Positions 9,617 to 17,910 are shown, counted from the stretch's first letter. The stretch is DNA of 40,568 nucleotides from Propionibacterium acidifaciens DSM 21887 (GCF_000426605.1 NZ_AUFR01000028.1:1-40568); one strand, 5' to 3'. Program-made: numbers and translations. Notes: generated from the letters alone by a model not told the origin.

Positions 9617-10282
9617 GTGAAGAAGACTACGAAGCGCCGACTCGGCGTGGGCATCCCGCTGCTCATCGTCGTCCTCGTCGCCGCCTACCTCGGCTGGCGC
9701 TGGTACCGGATGCGGCCCTCCGACTACGAGCAGAGGATCCCGGTCTACCCGGCCTCCTCCAGCGCGGAGCCCAGCCCGGCCGGTGACGTGCCCGAGGGCT
9801 GCGCCTCCGACCCGTCGCCGATCGTGGGCACCCACATCACGTTCGACGGGCACACCGAGTCCCTGAGCCTGCTCTCGCTCGGCCTCGACGCCGAGGGCCT
9901 GCCCGGCACCCCACCGGGCAACGAGGGCTACACCGTCGCCTGGTGGAACGGCGGCCCGGCCGTCGGCTCCGCTCAGGGCAAGGCCGTCCTCACCTCGCAC
10001 ACCTTCCGCTACGGCGGCGCGCTCGGCAACGACCTCAACGACGGCATGCTGAAGACCGGCGACGTCATCCGGATCAGCGACGACGCGGGCGACACGGTCT
10101 GCTACCGCTTCACCAACGCGCTCAAGATCTACGTCGACACCTACGACCCCGACTCGGACGTCCTCTACGACAACGGCGGCGACCCGAAGATCGTCATCGT
10201 CGTCTGCTCGGACTACCCCTCCGACGGCGGAGACCCCCAGGCCCGCGTCCTCTACTACGCCGACCTGGTGCGGGCGGCCTGA
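9617..10282 (+). CDS. Sortase-like cysteine transpeptidase (class E/F type)
   Basis: This encodes 221 residues. A basic N-terminus (KKTTKRR) is followed by one membrane helix (about 11-29), a Ser/Pro-rich linker and a sortase beta-barrel domain (about 68-220). The catalytic triad can be placed as His128 in LTSHTF, Cys197 in VVCSDY and Arg210 in PQARVLYY. The usual TLxTC is changed to IVVCSDY. Sortases join LPxTG-type proteins to the cell wall or act as housekeeping or pilin enzymes; no LPxTG substrate gene lies in the window, so its substrate is unknown. The GTG start has GGAGG 6 nt upstream. It is one of very few plus-strand genes, and converges on the alkyltransferase-like gene with a 4-nt gap. 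Confidence 0.75.
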   Translation: MKKTTKRRLGVGIPLLIVVLVAAYLGWRWYRMRPSDYEQRIPVYPASSSAEPSPAGDVPEGCASDPSPIVGTHITFDGHTESLSLLSLGLDAEGLPGTPPGNEGYTVAWWNGGPAVGSAQGKAVLTSHTFRYGGALGNDLNDGMLKTGDVIRISDDAGDTVCYRFTNALKIYVDTYDPDSDVLYDNGGDPKIVIVVCSDYPSDGGDPQARVLYYADLVRAA

Positions 10283-10286
10283 CGAC

Positions 10287-10625
10287 TCAGTCCGCAGGCA
10301 GGTCCGCGACGGCCCCGTCGTAGGCGGCCCGCAGCGCCCCGGGGTCGACGCGGTGGGCGGCGAGCGCGCAGCCGTCGCCGCGGCCGTTGAGGGCGATGCC
10401 CTCGTCGGCCCAGTGCTCCAGCGCCCGGCGCCACGGCCCGAGCGTGCCGCGGGCGTCGACGACCCGCCACCAGGGCACCGCCGCGCCGGCGACGGACATG
10501 ATCCGGCCCACCCGGCGCGGCCCGGCGCCCACGAGGGCCGCGATGTCGCCGTAGGTCGCGACCGAGCCGGGCGGGATGCACTCGACCGCGCGGAGCACGC
10601 GCTCGACGAGCAGTTCCTCGTCCAT
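10287..10625 (-). CDS. Alkyltransferase-like protein (ATL), catalytically dead MGMT homologue
   Basis: This encodes 112 residues covering only the DNA-binding domain of O6-alkylguanine-DNA alkyltransferase: IPPGSVATYGDIAALVGAGPR (recognition helix region) and IMSVAGA followed by VPWWRVVDARGTL. The methyl-acceptor motif PCHR is PWWR, so Cys is replaced by Trp as in ATL proteins, which bind O6-alkylguanine and hand it to nucleotide excision repair without removing the alkyl group. The start ATG at 10625 fits family N-termini; GTG 10634 would add three residues. It lies 12 nt after the polA stop and is probably co-transcribed, giving a repair pair. UvrB is nearby in the same window. Confidence 0.85.
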   Translation of the reverse strand: MDEELLVERVLRAVECIPPGSVATYGDIAALVGAGPRRVGRIMSVAGAAVPWWRVVDARGTLGPWRRALEHWADEGIALNGRGDGCALAAHRVDPGALRAAYDGAVADLPAD

Positions 10626-10637
10626 CCCCGGCACCGC

Positions 10638-13325
10638 TCAGTGGGCCGCGTCGTTCCAGCTGCGGCCGTAGCCGAACGAGACCGACAGCGGCACCTTCAG
10701 CTCGACGGCGTGCTCCATCGCGTCGGAGACGATCGCCTCGACCCGTTCGTGCTCGCCGGGGGCGATCTCGAGGAGGAGCTCGTCGTGGATCTGCAGCAGC
10801 ATGCGGCTGGCCAGCCCGGACTCGGCGAGGGCCCTCTCGACCGCGAGCATGGCCACCTTGATGATGTCGGCGGCGGTGCCCTGGATGGGCGCGTTGAGCG
10901 CCATGCGCTCGGCCATCTCGCGGCGCTGCCGGCTGGACGAGTTGAGGTCGGGAAGGTAGCGGCGCCGGCCCATGATCGTCTGCGTGTAGCCCTGGGAGCG
11001 GGCCCGTTCGACGACCTCGGACAGGTAGTCGCGCACCGAGCCGAAGGTCGTGAAGTAGTCGTCCATGAGGGCCCTCGCCTCGGACACCGGGACGCCGAGC
11101 CTGCTCGACAGACCGTAGGCCGACAGCCCGTAGGCCAGGCCGTAGTTCATCTGCTTGACGCTGGCGCGCTGGGCCGCGGTGACCTCCTCGACCGGCACGC
11201 CGAAGACGTGCGAGGCGGTGACGGTGTGGAAGTCGACGCCCGAGGCGAAGGCCTCGATGAGCGCCTCGTCGCCGGAGACGTCGGCCATGACGCGCATCTC
11301 GATCTGGGAGTAGTCGGCGCTCATGAGCGCCTCGTAGCCCCTGCCGGCGACGAAGCCGTCGCGGATGCGGCGGCCCTCGGGGGTGCGGATCGGGATGTTC
11401 TGGAGGTTCGGCTCGGTGCTCGACAGCCGGCCGGTGCCCGCGACGGTCTGCAGATAGGTGGTGTGGATGCGCCCGTCGTCGCCGACCGCCTTGGCGAGGG
11501 AGTCGACGATCTGACGCAGCTTGATGGCGTCGCGGTGGGCGAGCAGGTGCGCGAGGAAGGGGTGGTTCGTCCTCGCGTACAGGCCCTCGAGCGCGGCGGC
11601 GTCGGTGGTCCAGCCGCTCTTGGTGCGCTTGGTGCGGGGCATGTCGAGCTGCTCGAACAGGACGCTCTGGAGCTGCTTCGGCGAGCTCAGGTTGATCTCG
11701 CGGCCGATCTCGGCGTAGGCCGCGGACTGCGCGCCGCGCACCCGGGCGTCGAAGCCGTCGTGCAGATCGGCGAGGACGTCCTCGTCGACGGCGACGCCGC
11801 GCTCCTCCATGGTGGCCAGCACCCTCTGCAGCGGCAGTTCGAGCTCGCGCAGCAGGCCGAGCTGGCCGGTCCTCTCGAGCTCGGCGTCGAGGGCGGGGGC
11901 GAGCAGGCCCACGGCGCGGGCGCGCACCATGGCCGCATGGCCGGCCGTTCCCCCCGTGCCGTCGTCGAGGTCGAGGGCGGCCTGGGCCCCCTCCTGCCCG
12001 TCCGTCTCGAGGGCGAGGCCCAGATGGCGTTCGACGAGCTCTGCGAGCTCGTAGCGGCGCTGGTCGGGGCGCATGAGGTAGGCGGCGAGCTGGGTGTCGC
12101 TGACGAGTCCGTCGAGCCCGAGGCCGCGCGCGGCCAGGGCGATCATCGGGCCCTTCGCGTCGTGCACGGCCTTGGGCGCCCCCGGATCGGCCAGCCACGA
12201 GGCGAGCGCGGCGTCGTCGGCGGCGTCCAGGGAGCCGGGCTCGAGGCGGACGGCCCGCCCGTCCGGGGCGGCGAGCGCCAGGGCGTCGACGTCGCCTGCG
12301 CCGGCGCCCCAGTGGCCCGTCGCGTCGACGCCGACGACGCCGGAGCGGGCGTGCCCGTCGAGCCAGGCGCCCAGGGCGCCGGCCGCCGGCTCGACCGGGT
12401 CGACCCCGACGGCGTCCGGCACGCCGGCCCCGGCCCCCTCGTCGGCGCCGAGCACGGTGAACATGCGCTCGCGCAGCGTCCGGAACTCGAGGGCGTCGAA
12501 CAGCCTGTTGACGGCCTTGCGGTCGACCGGCCCCCTGGCCAGGCCCCGCACCCCGATCTCGAGGGGCAGGTCGTCCACGAGGGCGTTGAGCCGGCGGTTG
12601 CGGCGCACGTCGTCGAGGTGCTCGCGCAGGCTCTGGCCGGCCCTGCCCTTGACCTGGTCGGCCCGCTCGATGAGGTTGGCGAGCCCGTCGTAGGCGGCGA
12701 GCCACTTCGCGGCGGTCTTCGGGCCGACGCCCGGCACGCCGAGCAGGTTGTCGCTCGTCTCGCCGACGAGGGCCGCCAGCTCCGGGTAGCGCCGGGGCGG
12801 CACCCCGTACTTCGCCTCGACGGCGGCCGGGTCCATGCGCACGAGCTCGGAGACGCCGCGGTGCGGGTAGAGGACGGTGGTGTTCGCGTCGATGAGCTGG
12901 AAGGCGTCGCGGTCGCCCGAGACGACCAGCGACTCCCAGCCGAGCGCGTCGCCCTGGTTGCTCCACGTGGCGAGGATGTCGTCGCCCTCGTAGCCGGCGA
13001 GACTGGCGTGGACGATGCCCATGGCGTCGAGCACCTGCCCGATGAGCTCGATCTGGCCGGCGAATTCGGGCGGCGGGGCCGAACGGGTGGCCTTGTAGCC
13101 GGCGTAGTCCTCGGATCGGAAGGTGCCGCCGGGCAGGTCGAAGGTCACGCCCACGTGCGTGGGCCCCTCGTCGCGCAGCAGATTGATGAGCATCGACGTG
13201 AAGCCGTAGACGGCGTTCGTGTGCTGGCCGGTGGACGTCGAGAAGTTCTCGGCGGGCAGGGCGTAGAAGGCGCGGAACGCCATGGAGTGGCCGTCGATGA
13301 GCAGCAGGCGCGGACGATCGTTCAC
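10638..13325 (-). CDS. polA: DNA polymerase I
   Basis: This encodes 895 residues. The 5' nuclease domain (1-300) has LLIDGHSMAFRAFYALP and the H3TH block LLGVPGVGPKTAAKWL. The 3'-5' exonuclease-like domain (about 310-490) is degenerate: the E. coli DxE motif reads VGVDATGHW, and the third-motif Asp is missing, so proofreading is probably lost, as in mycobacterial and Taq enzymes. The polymerase domain has motif A DYSQIEMR, motif B RASVKQMNYGLAYGLS and motif C LLQIHDELLLE. It fills gaps in excision repair and removes RNA primers. The start is GTG 13325 with no Shine-Dalgarno site; a TAGGCT 7 nt upstream suggests leaderless transcription. Confidence 0.97.
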   Translation of the reverse strand: MNDRPRLLLIDGHSMAFRAFYALPAENFSTSTGQHTNAVYGFTSMLINLLRDEGPTHVGVTFDLPGGTFRSEDYAGYKATRSAPPPEFAGQIELIGQVLDAMGIVHASLAGYEGDDILATWSNQGDALGWESLVVSGDRDAFQLIDANTTVLYPHRGVSELVRMDPAAVEAKYGVPPRRYPELAALVGETSDNLLGVPGVGPKTAAKWLAAYDGLANLIERADQVKGRAGQSLREHLDDVRRNRRLNALVDDLPLEIGVRGLARGPVDRKAVNRLFDALEFRTLRERMFTVLGADEGAGAGVPDAVGVDPVEPAAGALGAWLDGHARSGVVGVDATGHWGAGAGDVDALALAAPDGRAVRLEPGSLDAADDAALASWLADPGAPKAVHDAKGPMIALAARGLGLDGLVSDTQLAAYLMRPDQRRYELAELVERHLGLALETDGQEGAQAALDLDDGTGGTAGHAAMVRARAVGLLAPALDAELERTGQLGLLRELELPLQRVLATMEERGVAVDEDVLADLHDGFDARVRGAQSAAYAEIGREINLSSPKQLQSVLFEQLDMPRTKRTKSGWTTDAAALEGLYARTNHPFLAHLLAHRDAIKLRQIVDSLAKAVGDDGRIHTTYLQTVAGTGRLSSTEPNLQNIPIRTPEGRRIRDGFVAGRGYEALMSADYSQIEMRVMADVSGDEALIEAFASGVDFHTVTASHVFGVPVEEVTAAQRASVKQMNYGLAYGLSAYGLSSRLGVPVSEARALMDDYFTTFGSVRDYLSEVVERARSQGYTQTIMGRRRYLPDLNSSSRQRREMAERMALNAPIQGTAADIIKVAMLAVERALAESGLASRMLLQIHDELLLEIAPGEHERVEAIVSDAMEHAVELKVPLSVSFGYGRSWNDAAH

Positions 13326-13332
13326 ATCCCAG

Positions 13333-13338
13333 AGCCTA
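13333..13338 (-). promoter_or_regulatory. Candidate -10 box of a leaderless polA promoter
   Basis: TAGGCT on the minus strand is followed by CTGGGAT (7 nt) and the GTG start of polA, so the expected transcription start coincides with the start codon. No good -35 is visible. The upstream gene ends only 38 nt before the start codon. Confidence 0.5.
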
Positions 13339-13363
13339 GCCGGACCCGATCACGCCCGGGGGC

Positions 13364-13984
13364 TCAGGACTTCCTGGCCTTCTTGTGGTCGACGACCCCC
13401 TCGGCGACCTCGCGCATCGGCTTGCGCAGGTCCATGGCGGTCTTCTGGATCCAGCGGAAGGCCTCGGGCTCGGTCATGCCGAGGGTCTCCTGGAGGATGC
13501 CCTTCGCCTGGTCGACGGCCTTGCGGGAGGCGAGGCGCTCCTCGAGCGTGGCGACCTCGTCGTCGAGCGCGACGATCTCGGCGAAGCGGGCGAGGGCGAT
13601 CTCGATGGCGGGGACGACGTCGGAGGCGTCGAAGGGCTTCACGACGTAGGCCATCGCCCCGGCCTCGCGGGCCTTCTCGACCAGCTCCCGCTGGCTGAAC
13701 GCGGTGAGCATGACGCATGCGGCGATGCGGTCCCCGGCGATCTGCTCGGCCGCGGCGATCCCGTCCATGACGGGCATGTTCACATCGAGCACGACGACAT
13801 CGGGCTCGAGCTCGCGGGCCTGCTCGACCGCGGCCTTCCCGTCGCCCACCTGGCCGACGACCTCGTAGCCCTGCTCGGTGAGGAGCTCGACGAGGTCGAG
13901 CCGGATGAGCGCCTCGTCCTCGGCGACGAGAACACGGGGCCGCTTGTCGGACGATGCGGCGCTGTCGGTCTTCTTGACCACCAT
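13364..13984 (-). CDS. pdtaR: ANTAR-domain response regulator, PdtaR-like
   Basis: This encodes 206 residues: a receiver domain (15-135) with Asp22-Glu23, phospho-acceptor Asp67 in VVVLDVNMPVMDG, Thr94 and Lys116 in YVVKPF, then a short coiled segment and an ANTAR RNA-binding domain (about 144-200) with LASRKAVDQAKGILQ and EAFRWIQKTAMD. ANTAR proteins bind paired hexaloop RNA hairpins and antiterminate transcription. Its place next to polA and the domain order match M. tuberculosis PdtaR (Rv1626), whose partner kinase PdtaS is elsewhere in that genome and not present here. The ATG at 13984 has AGGA about 8 nt upstream. The leader holds direct repeats and a palindrome, described separately. 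Confidence 0.88.
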   Translation of the reverse strand: MVVKKTDSAASSDKRPRVLVAEDEALIRLDLVELLTEQGYEVVGQVGDGKAAVEQARELEPDVVVLDVNMPVMDGIAAAEQIAGDRIAACVMLTAFSQRELVEKAREAGAMAYVVKPFDASDVVPAIEIALARFAEIVALDDEVATLEERLASRKAVDQAKGILQETLGMTEPEAFRWIQKTAMDLRKPMREVAEGVVDHKKARKS

Positions 13985-13987
13985 CTC

Positions 13988-14036
13988 TCGATTCCTGTCC
14001 TGTCGATTCCTGTCGATCGAAACGGACAGATCTGTC
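13988..14036 (-). repeat. Direct repeats and palindrome in the pdtaR leader
   Basis: Two exact copies of a 12-bp word, GACAGGAATCGA on the minus strand, occupy 13988-13999 and 14003-14014 with a 15-bp period. Just upstream is the perfect 12-bp palindrome GACAGATCTGTC (14025-14036). The repeat nearest the start codon may serve as the ribosome-binding site (AGGA). A -10-like TATGCT lies at 14062-14067. A protein operator or RNA structure is possible. Confidence 0.5.
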
Positions 14037-14159
14037 AGGACGGCACTGCCCGCGTCGCCCGAGCATAGCGCTGTCCAGCCTTCTCCGGGCAGGATGCGGG
14101 ATAGTTCCCAGCCGGGAACGTGCCCGGGCGGCGGGCGTGTGACACAATGAGCGGCGCCT

Positions 14160-14242
14160 GCCCGAGTGGCGGAACGGCAGACGCGGCGCACTCAAAATGC
14201 GCTGTCCGCGAGGGCGTAGGGGTTCGAATCCCCTCTCGGGCA
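14160..14242 (+). tRNA. tRNA-Leu (anticodon CAA)
   Basis: The acceptor stem GCCCGAG (14160-14166) pairs with CTCGGGC (14235-14241), followed by discriminator A at 14242. The anticodon stem GCGCA/TGCGC holds the loop CTCAAAA, giving anticodon CAA, which reads UUG. A long variable arm (class II) with a CCGCGAGGG-type stem and a T-arm GGGGTTCGAATCCCC complete the cloverleaf. CCA is not encoded. A weak promoter is visible upstream (GTGCCC, 17 bp, CACAAT at 14144-14149). It is the only plus-strand gene between pdtaR and pyk. Confidence 0.95.
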
Positions 14243-14270
14243 CGAGCGGGCCGGCACCGGCCCCGAACGG

Positions 14271-14309
14271 CGGTGGGGGGCGGAGGACCGGGTCCTCCGC
14301 CCCCCACCG
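14271..14309. terminator. Bidirectional hairpin terminator between tRNA-Leu and pyk
   Basis: A 19-bp perfect inverted repeat (14271-14289 with 14291-14309, one base between; the real loop will be a few bases larger) lies 28 nt after the tRNA and 35 nt after the pyk stop. It is GC-only at the base with no U-tract. The two flanking genes converge, so it can serve both. Confidence 0.75.
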
Positions 14310-14344
14310 GGGAACGATCCGTCAGCGGACGGGGATCCGCCGGG

Positions 14345-15808
14345 TCACTCGGCGTCCTCGCGCATGTACGGCGGCAGCTCGACGGGCTCGACCCAGTCGA
14401 GGCCCTTGAGACGGTGGACGCGCATCGTGTTCGTCTTGCCCACGACGCCCATCGGCGAGCCGAAGACGATGATGACGACGTCGTTCTGCTCGGCCAGCTC
14501 CATCTCCTGGAGCTGACGGTTCACGGCGGTGACCATCTCCTCGTTGGAGCCGTAGTTGGGGGTCTTGATGACGCTGGCGCCCCAGCAGAGGGTCAGCCAG
14601 TGGGCCGTCTTCTCGTCGGGGGTGAAGGCGAGCAGCGGGATGTCGGGGCGCAGCCGCGACATGCGGCGGGCCGTGTCGCCGGACTGGGTGAAGGCGATGA
14701 GGAACTTGGCGCCCAGCTGCTGGCCGGAGGTGGTGGCCGCCAGGGCGATGACGCCGCCGGTCGTGTGGGGGTCCCACTCGATCTTCGCGATGTTCCCGAG
14801 GCCCTGCTTCTCGGTGTTCTCCACGATGTTGGCCATCGTCTGGACGGTGACGATCGGGAAGGCGCCGACCGAGGTCTCGCCGGAGAGCATGACGGCGTCG
14901 GCCCCGTCGAGGATGGCGTTCGCGACGTCGGAGGCCTCGGCGCGGGTCGGGCGCGGATTGGCGATCATCGAATCGAGCATCTGGGTGGCGACGATGACCG
15001 GCTTGGCCCACATGCGGGCCTTCCGGACGATGGTCTTCTGGACCAGCGGCACCTCCTCGAGCGGCATCTCGACGCCGAGGTCGCCGCGGGCGACCATGAA
15101 GCCGTCGAAGGCGTCGATGATCTCGTCGAGGTTCTCGATGGCCTGCGGCTTCTCGAGTTTGGCGATGACGGGCAGGTGCACGCCCTCCTCGTCCATGATC
15201 TCGTGGACGCGGTTGATGTCGGAGGCGCGGCGCACGAAGGACAGGGCGATCATGTCGAAGTCGTTGCGCAGCGCCCAGCGCAGGTCCTCCTCGTCCTTGT
15301 CGGACAGGGCCGGCACGTTGACGGCGACGCCGGGCAGGTTGATGCCCTTGTGGTTCGAGACGGGGCCGGCGACGGTCACCGTCGTGACGACGTCGTTGCC
15401 CCGCACCTCGACGGCCTCGAGGCCGATGTTGCCGTCGTCGATGAGGATGCGGTCGCCGGGCTGCACGTCGCCGGGCAGGCCCTTGTAGGTCGTGGAGGCG
15501 CGATTGGCGTCGCCGAGGACGTCGTCGGTGGTGATGGTGAAGGTCTGGCCGTGGGTCAGCTCGACCTTGCCCTCGGCGAAGACGCCGAGTCGGATCTTGG
15601 GGCCCTGGAGATCGGCCACCAGGCCGACGGTCTTGCCCACGGCCTCCGCCGCGGCACGGGTCTCGGCCAGCCGACGGGCGTGCTCGTCGTGGTCGCCGTG
15701 ACTCATGTTGAAACGCGCGACGTCGAGGCCCGCGCGGATGATCTCTTCCATTCGCTCCTGGGTCGACGTGGCCGGCCCGAGCGTGCACACAATTTTCGCT
15801 CTACGCAC
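14345..15808 (-). CDS. pyk: Pyruvate kinase
   Basis: This glycolytic enzyme transfers phosphate from phosphoenolpyruvate to ADP. The 487 residues match bacterial pyruvate kinases. AKIVCTLGPAT is at the N-terminus, followed by ARFNMSHG (Arg, Asn and Ser for K+ and substrate), the B-domain (about 72-170), VIAKLEKPQAIENL (catalytic Lys), DGFMVARGDLGVE (metal-binding Asp) and VATQMLDSM (Thr). The C-terminal allosteric domain is complete. The start is GTG 15808, without a Shine-Dalgarno site but 6 nt after a TAGGCT. It follows the rluD-like gene by 83 nt and ends at the bidirectional terminator shared with tRNA-Leu. Confidence 0.96.
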   Translation of the reverse strand: MRRAKIVCTLGPATSTQERMEEIIRAGLDVARFNMSHGDHDEHARRLAETRAAAEAVGKTVGLVADLQGPKIRLGVFAEGKVELTHGQTFTITTDDVLGDANRASTTYKGLPGDVQPGDRILIDDGNIGLEAVEVRGNDVVTTVTVAGPVSNHKGINLPGVAVNVPALSDKDEEDLRWALRNDFDMIALSFVRRASDINRVHEIMDEEGVHLPVIAKLEKPQAIENLDEIIDAFDGFMVARGDLGVEMPLEEVPLVQKTIVRKARMWAKPVIVATQMLDSMIANPRPTRAEASDVANAILDGADAVMLSGETSVGAFPIVTVQTMANIVENTEKQGLGNIAKIEWDPHTTGGVIALAATTSGQQLGAKFLIAFTQSGDTARRMSRLRPDIPLLAFTPDEKTAHWLTLCWGASVIKTPNYGSNEEMVTAVNRQLQEMELAEQNDVVIIVFGSPMGVVGKTNTMRVHRLKGLDWVEPVELPPYMREDAE

Positions 15809-15814
15809 GATCCA

Positions 15815-15820
15815 AGCCTA
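15815..15820 (-). promoter_or_regulatory. Candidate -10 box of a leaderless pyk promoter
   Basis: TAGGCT on the minus strand, then TGGATC (6 nt), then the pyk GTG. This is the same layout as at uvrB and polA. No convincing -35 hexamer is seen. Confidence 0.5.
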
Positions 15821-15891
15821 GCGGAAGCGCCCGGCCAGCCCGCCTGCGACGGATGCGTCGGCCGCGTGTCGCACCGACGGGCGCGGCCCGC

Positions 15892-16809
15892 TCAGTCGCG
15901 CACGAGCTCGAGGGCCCGCGCCAGGTCGGCCGGCGGCTCCGACGCGAAGCGCACGTACCCCCCCGTGCCGGGATGGACGAAGCCGAGCTCGGCGGCGTGC
16001 AGCCACTGCCGGTCGAGGCCGAGCCGGGCGGCCAGCCCCGGGTCCGAGCCGTACAGCGGGTCGCCGACGCAGGGGTGGTGCAGTGCCGCGAAGTGCACGC
16101 GGATCTGATGGGTGCGCCCGGTCTCGAGCCGGACGCGCACCAGGCACGTCGCGCGCATCATCTCGATCACCTCGTAGTGGGTGACCGCGGCCCGGCCGCC
16201 GGCCGTGACCGCGAACTTCCACTCCGAGCCGGGGTGGCGTCCGATCGGGGCGTCGATGGTGCCCTCGAGCGGGTCGAGGTGGCCCTGGACGAGCGCGAGG
16301 TAGGCCTTGTCGACGGTGCGCTCGCGGAAGGCCCGCTTGAGCGCCGTGTAGGCGCGCTCGGACTTGGCGACGACCATGAGGCCGCTCGTGCCGACGTCGA
16401 GGCGGTGGACGATGCCCTGCCGCTCGGCCGCCCCGGAGGTCGTGATGCGGAAGCCGGCGCCGGCGAGGCCGCTCACGACGTCGGGCCCGTCCCAGCCGAG
16501 GGAGGGGTGTGCCGCCACGCCGGCGGGCTTGTCGACGACGACGACGTCCGGGTCGTCGTGGACGATCGTCATGCCCTCGACGACGGCCGGCACGACGCGG
16601 GCGCGGCGCACCGGCTCGGACAGGTCGATGTCGAGCAGCTGGCCCGTGCGCACCCGCTGGGAGGGCCTCGCCACGGCGGCCCCGTCGAGCAGTACGAGGC
16701 CCTCGGCGATGAGCCCGGCCACTCGCGAGCGCGTCAAGCCGGTCATCCGGGCCGCCGCGGCGTCGACGCGCTCGCCGGCCAGGCCGTCGGGGACGAACAG
16801 GACGCTCAT
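15892..16809 (-). CDS. RluD-family 23S rRNA pseudouridine synthase
   Basis: This encodes 305 residues. An S4-like RNA-binding segment (about 12-70, [23 protein letters not shown]) precedes the RluA-type catalytic domain. The core motif [17 protein letters not shown] contains the catalytic Asp, [11 protein letters not shown] lies before it, and [11 protein letters not shown] after it, all diagnostic. The likely role is pseudouridylation of large-subunit rRNA; the exact position is not deducible. The ATG at 16809 overlaps the lspA stop codon (ATGA). Lsp-Rlu pairing is common in bacteria and here forms an operon with the DksA-like gene. The gene ends 83 nt before pyk starts. Confidence 0.9.
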   Translation of the reverse strand: MSVLFVPDGLAGERVDAAAARMTGLTRSRVAGLIAEGLVLLDGAAVARPSQRVRTGQLLDIDLSEPVRRARVVPAVVEGMTIVHDDPDVVVVDKPAGVAAHPSLGWDGPDVVSGLAGAGFRITTSGAAERQGIVHRLDVGTSGLMVVAKSERAYTALKRAFRERTVDKAYLALVQGHLDPLEGTIDAPIGRHPGSEWKFAVTAGGRAAVTHYEVIEMMRATCLVRVRLETGRTHQIRVHFAALHHPCVGDPLYGSDPGLAARLGLDRQWLHAAELGFVHPGTGGYVRFASEPPADLARALELVRD

Positions 16810-17384
16810 GCCCGCTCCCCCGCGCCGCCGTCGACCTCGGCCCCGGGCGCGTCCGCGGCGGCGGGGCCGCCCTCCGCGTCGGCGGCGCGCTCGACCGCCC
16901 GGTCGGAGCGCACCGCCCAGCAGATGAACAGGACGGCCGCGCAGGTGATGCACACGTCGGCGACGTTGAACACGGCGAAGTAGCGCACCGCGATGAAGTC
17001 GACGACGGTGCCGCGCAGCGGGCCGGGCTCGCGCACCAGGCGGTCGATCAGGTTGCCGGCGATGCCCGCGGCGATGAGGCCCGTGGCGAAGCTGTCGAGC
17101 CAGCCCCGGGCCCGCGGGAGGACCCAGACGAGCACGAGGACGAGCGCCGCGACCGAGATGCAGCTGAGCGCAACGGTGAAGGAGGTGCCCATCGAGAAGG
17201 CGGCCCCGGAGTTGTAGACGAGGTGCAGGCTCAGCCAGCCCTGGACGATCTGGTGGTCGTGCGCCGACAGCGCGTGCAGGGCCCACGCCTTCGTCGCCCT
17301 GTCGAGGAGCAGGCCGCCGAGCGCGACGGCGATCATCACCGCGCGCGCCGTCCTCGGACGCGGGTGCGCGCGGCGGGACGTCAC
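16806..17384 (-). CDS. lspA: Lipoprotein signal peptidase (signal peptidase II)
   Basis: This membrane aspartyl protease cleaves the signal peptide from diacylglyceryl-modified prolipoproteins. The 192-residue sequence has four membrane helices. Motifs are [10 protein letters not shown] (helix 1), [21 protein letters not shown] and [17 protein letters not shown]; the two catalytic Asp residues are in NLIDR and FNVAD. A C-terminal tail of about 35 residues is Ala/Gly/Asp-rich and dispensable in the family. The start is taken as GTG 17384, 4 nt after the DksA-like stop; ATG 17336 would remove only the basic leader. It overlaps the downstream rluD-like gene. Confidence 0.92.
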   Translation of the reverse strand: MTSRRAHPRPRTARAVMIAVALGGLLLDRATKAWALHALSAHDHQIVQGWLSLHLVYNSGAAFSMGTSFTVALSCISVAALVLVLVWVLPRARGWLDSFATGLIAAGIAGNLIDRLVREPGPLRGTVVDFIAVRYFAVFNVADVCITCAAVLFICWAVRSDRAVERAADAEGGPAAADAPGAEVDGGAGERA

Positions 17385-17388
17385 CGGT

Positions 17389-17826
17389 TCAGCGCCTCTC
17401 CGCGCGCTGCTTGCACCGGACGCACATGGTGGCCTTCGGGAAGACCTCCATGCGCGCCTTGCCGATCGGGTTCCCGCAGTTCTCGCAGGTGCCGAACTCG
17501 CCGGCCTCGAGGCGGCGCAGGGCGGCCTCGTTCTGCTCCAGCAGGGTGCGCGCATTCGCGTTCATGCTGAGCTCCTGGTCGCGCTCGAAGTTCGTGGAGC
17601 CGACATCGCCGGGGTCCTTGCCGGAGGTGTCGCTGCCCTCGCCCATGAGCTGCTCGAGCTCGGCGTCCGAGGCCTCGACGGCCCTGCGCATGCGCTCGAT
17701 CTCGGCGATGAGGTCCTCGCGCACGCCGATCACTTCCTCCGCGGTCCACGCGTCCTCACCGTCGAGGACGGGCAGCCTGGCGGCGAGCTCCTTCGCCGCC
17801 GCCGGGGACAAATCATTGGTGCCCAT
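17389..17826 (-). CDS. DksA/TraR-family C4 zinc-finger protein
   Basis: This encodes 145 residues. An N-terminal helical region (about 28-95) with EEVIGVREDLIAEIERMRRAVE forms the usual coiled coil. The C-terminal zinc finger has CENCGNPIGKARMEV and MCVRCKQ (C-x2-C, 17 residues, C-x2-C). The DxxDxA tip motif of E. coli DksA is not obvious, so RNA polymerase binding is less certain than for DksA proper. The ATG at 17826 has GGAGG about 10 nt upstream. It is first in an operon with lspA and the rluD-like gene, immediately after the terminator of divIVA. A weak -10-like TATGGT lies at 17868-17873. Confidence 0.82.
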   Translation of the reverse strand: MGTNDLSPAAAKELAARLPVLDGEDAWTAEEVIGVREDLIAEIERMRRAVEASDAELEQLMGEGSDTSGKDPGDVGSTNFERDQELSMNANARTLLEQNEAALRRLEAGEFGTCENCGNPIGKARMEVFPKATMCVRCKQRAERR

Positions 17827-17878
17827 CGTTCCAACTCCTCCAGATGGTGACCCGACTCGTAGGGGGGACCATACACCA

Positions 17879-17910
17879 GCAGCCGACGACGGTACACCGT
17901 CGTCGGCTGC
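17879..17910 (-). terminator. Hairpin terminator after divIVA
   Basis: A 15-bp perfect stem (17879-17893 with 17896-17910) separated by two bases lies 23 nt after the divIVA stop. There is no U-tract. It separates the division genes from the dksA-lspA-rluD operon. Confidence 0.7.

Noticed and set aside
10353-13649. Very long plus-strand open frame (over 1,000 codons) opposite polA
   Set aside because: It is antisense to a clear polA with all polymerase motifs. In GC-rich DNA the frame opposite a real gene is often open, and the translation is low-complexity Arg/Ala/Gly/Val without motifs.
14104-14119. Inverted repeat GTTCCC-AGCC-GGGAAC upstream of tRNA-Leu
   Set aside because: Short, and near the tRNA promoter without a gene end to terminate; could be chance at this GC content, so not annotated as a site.
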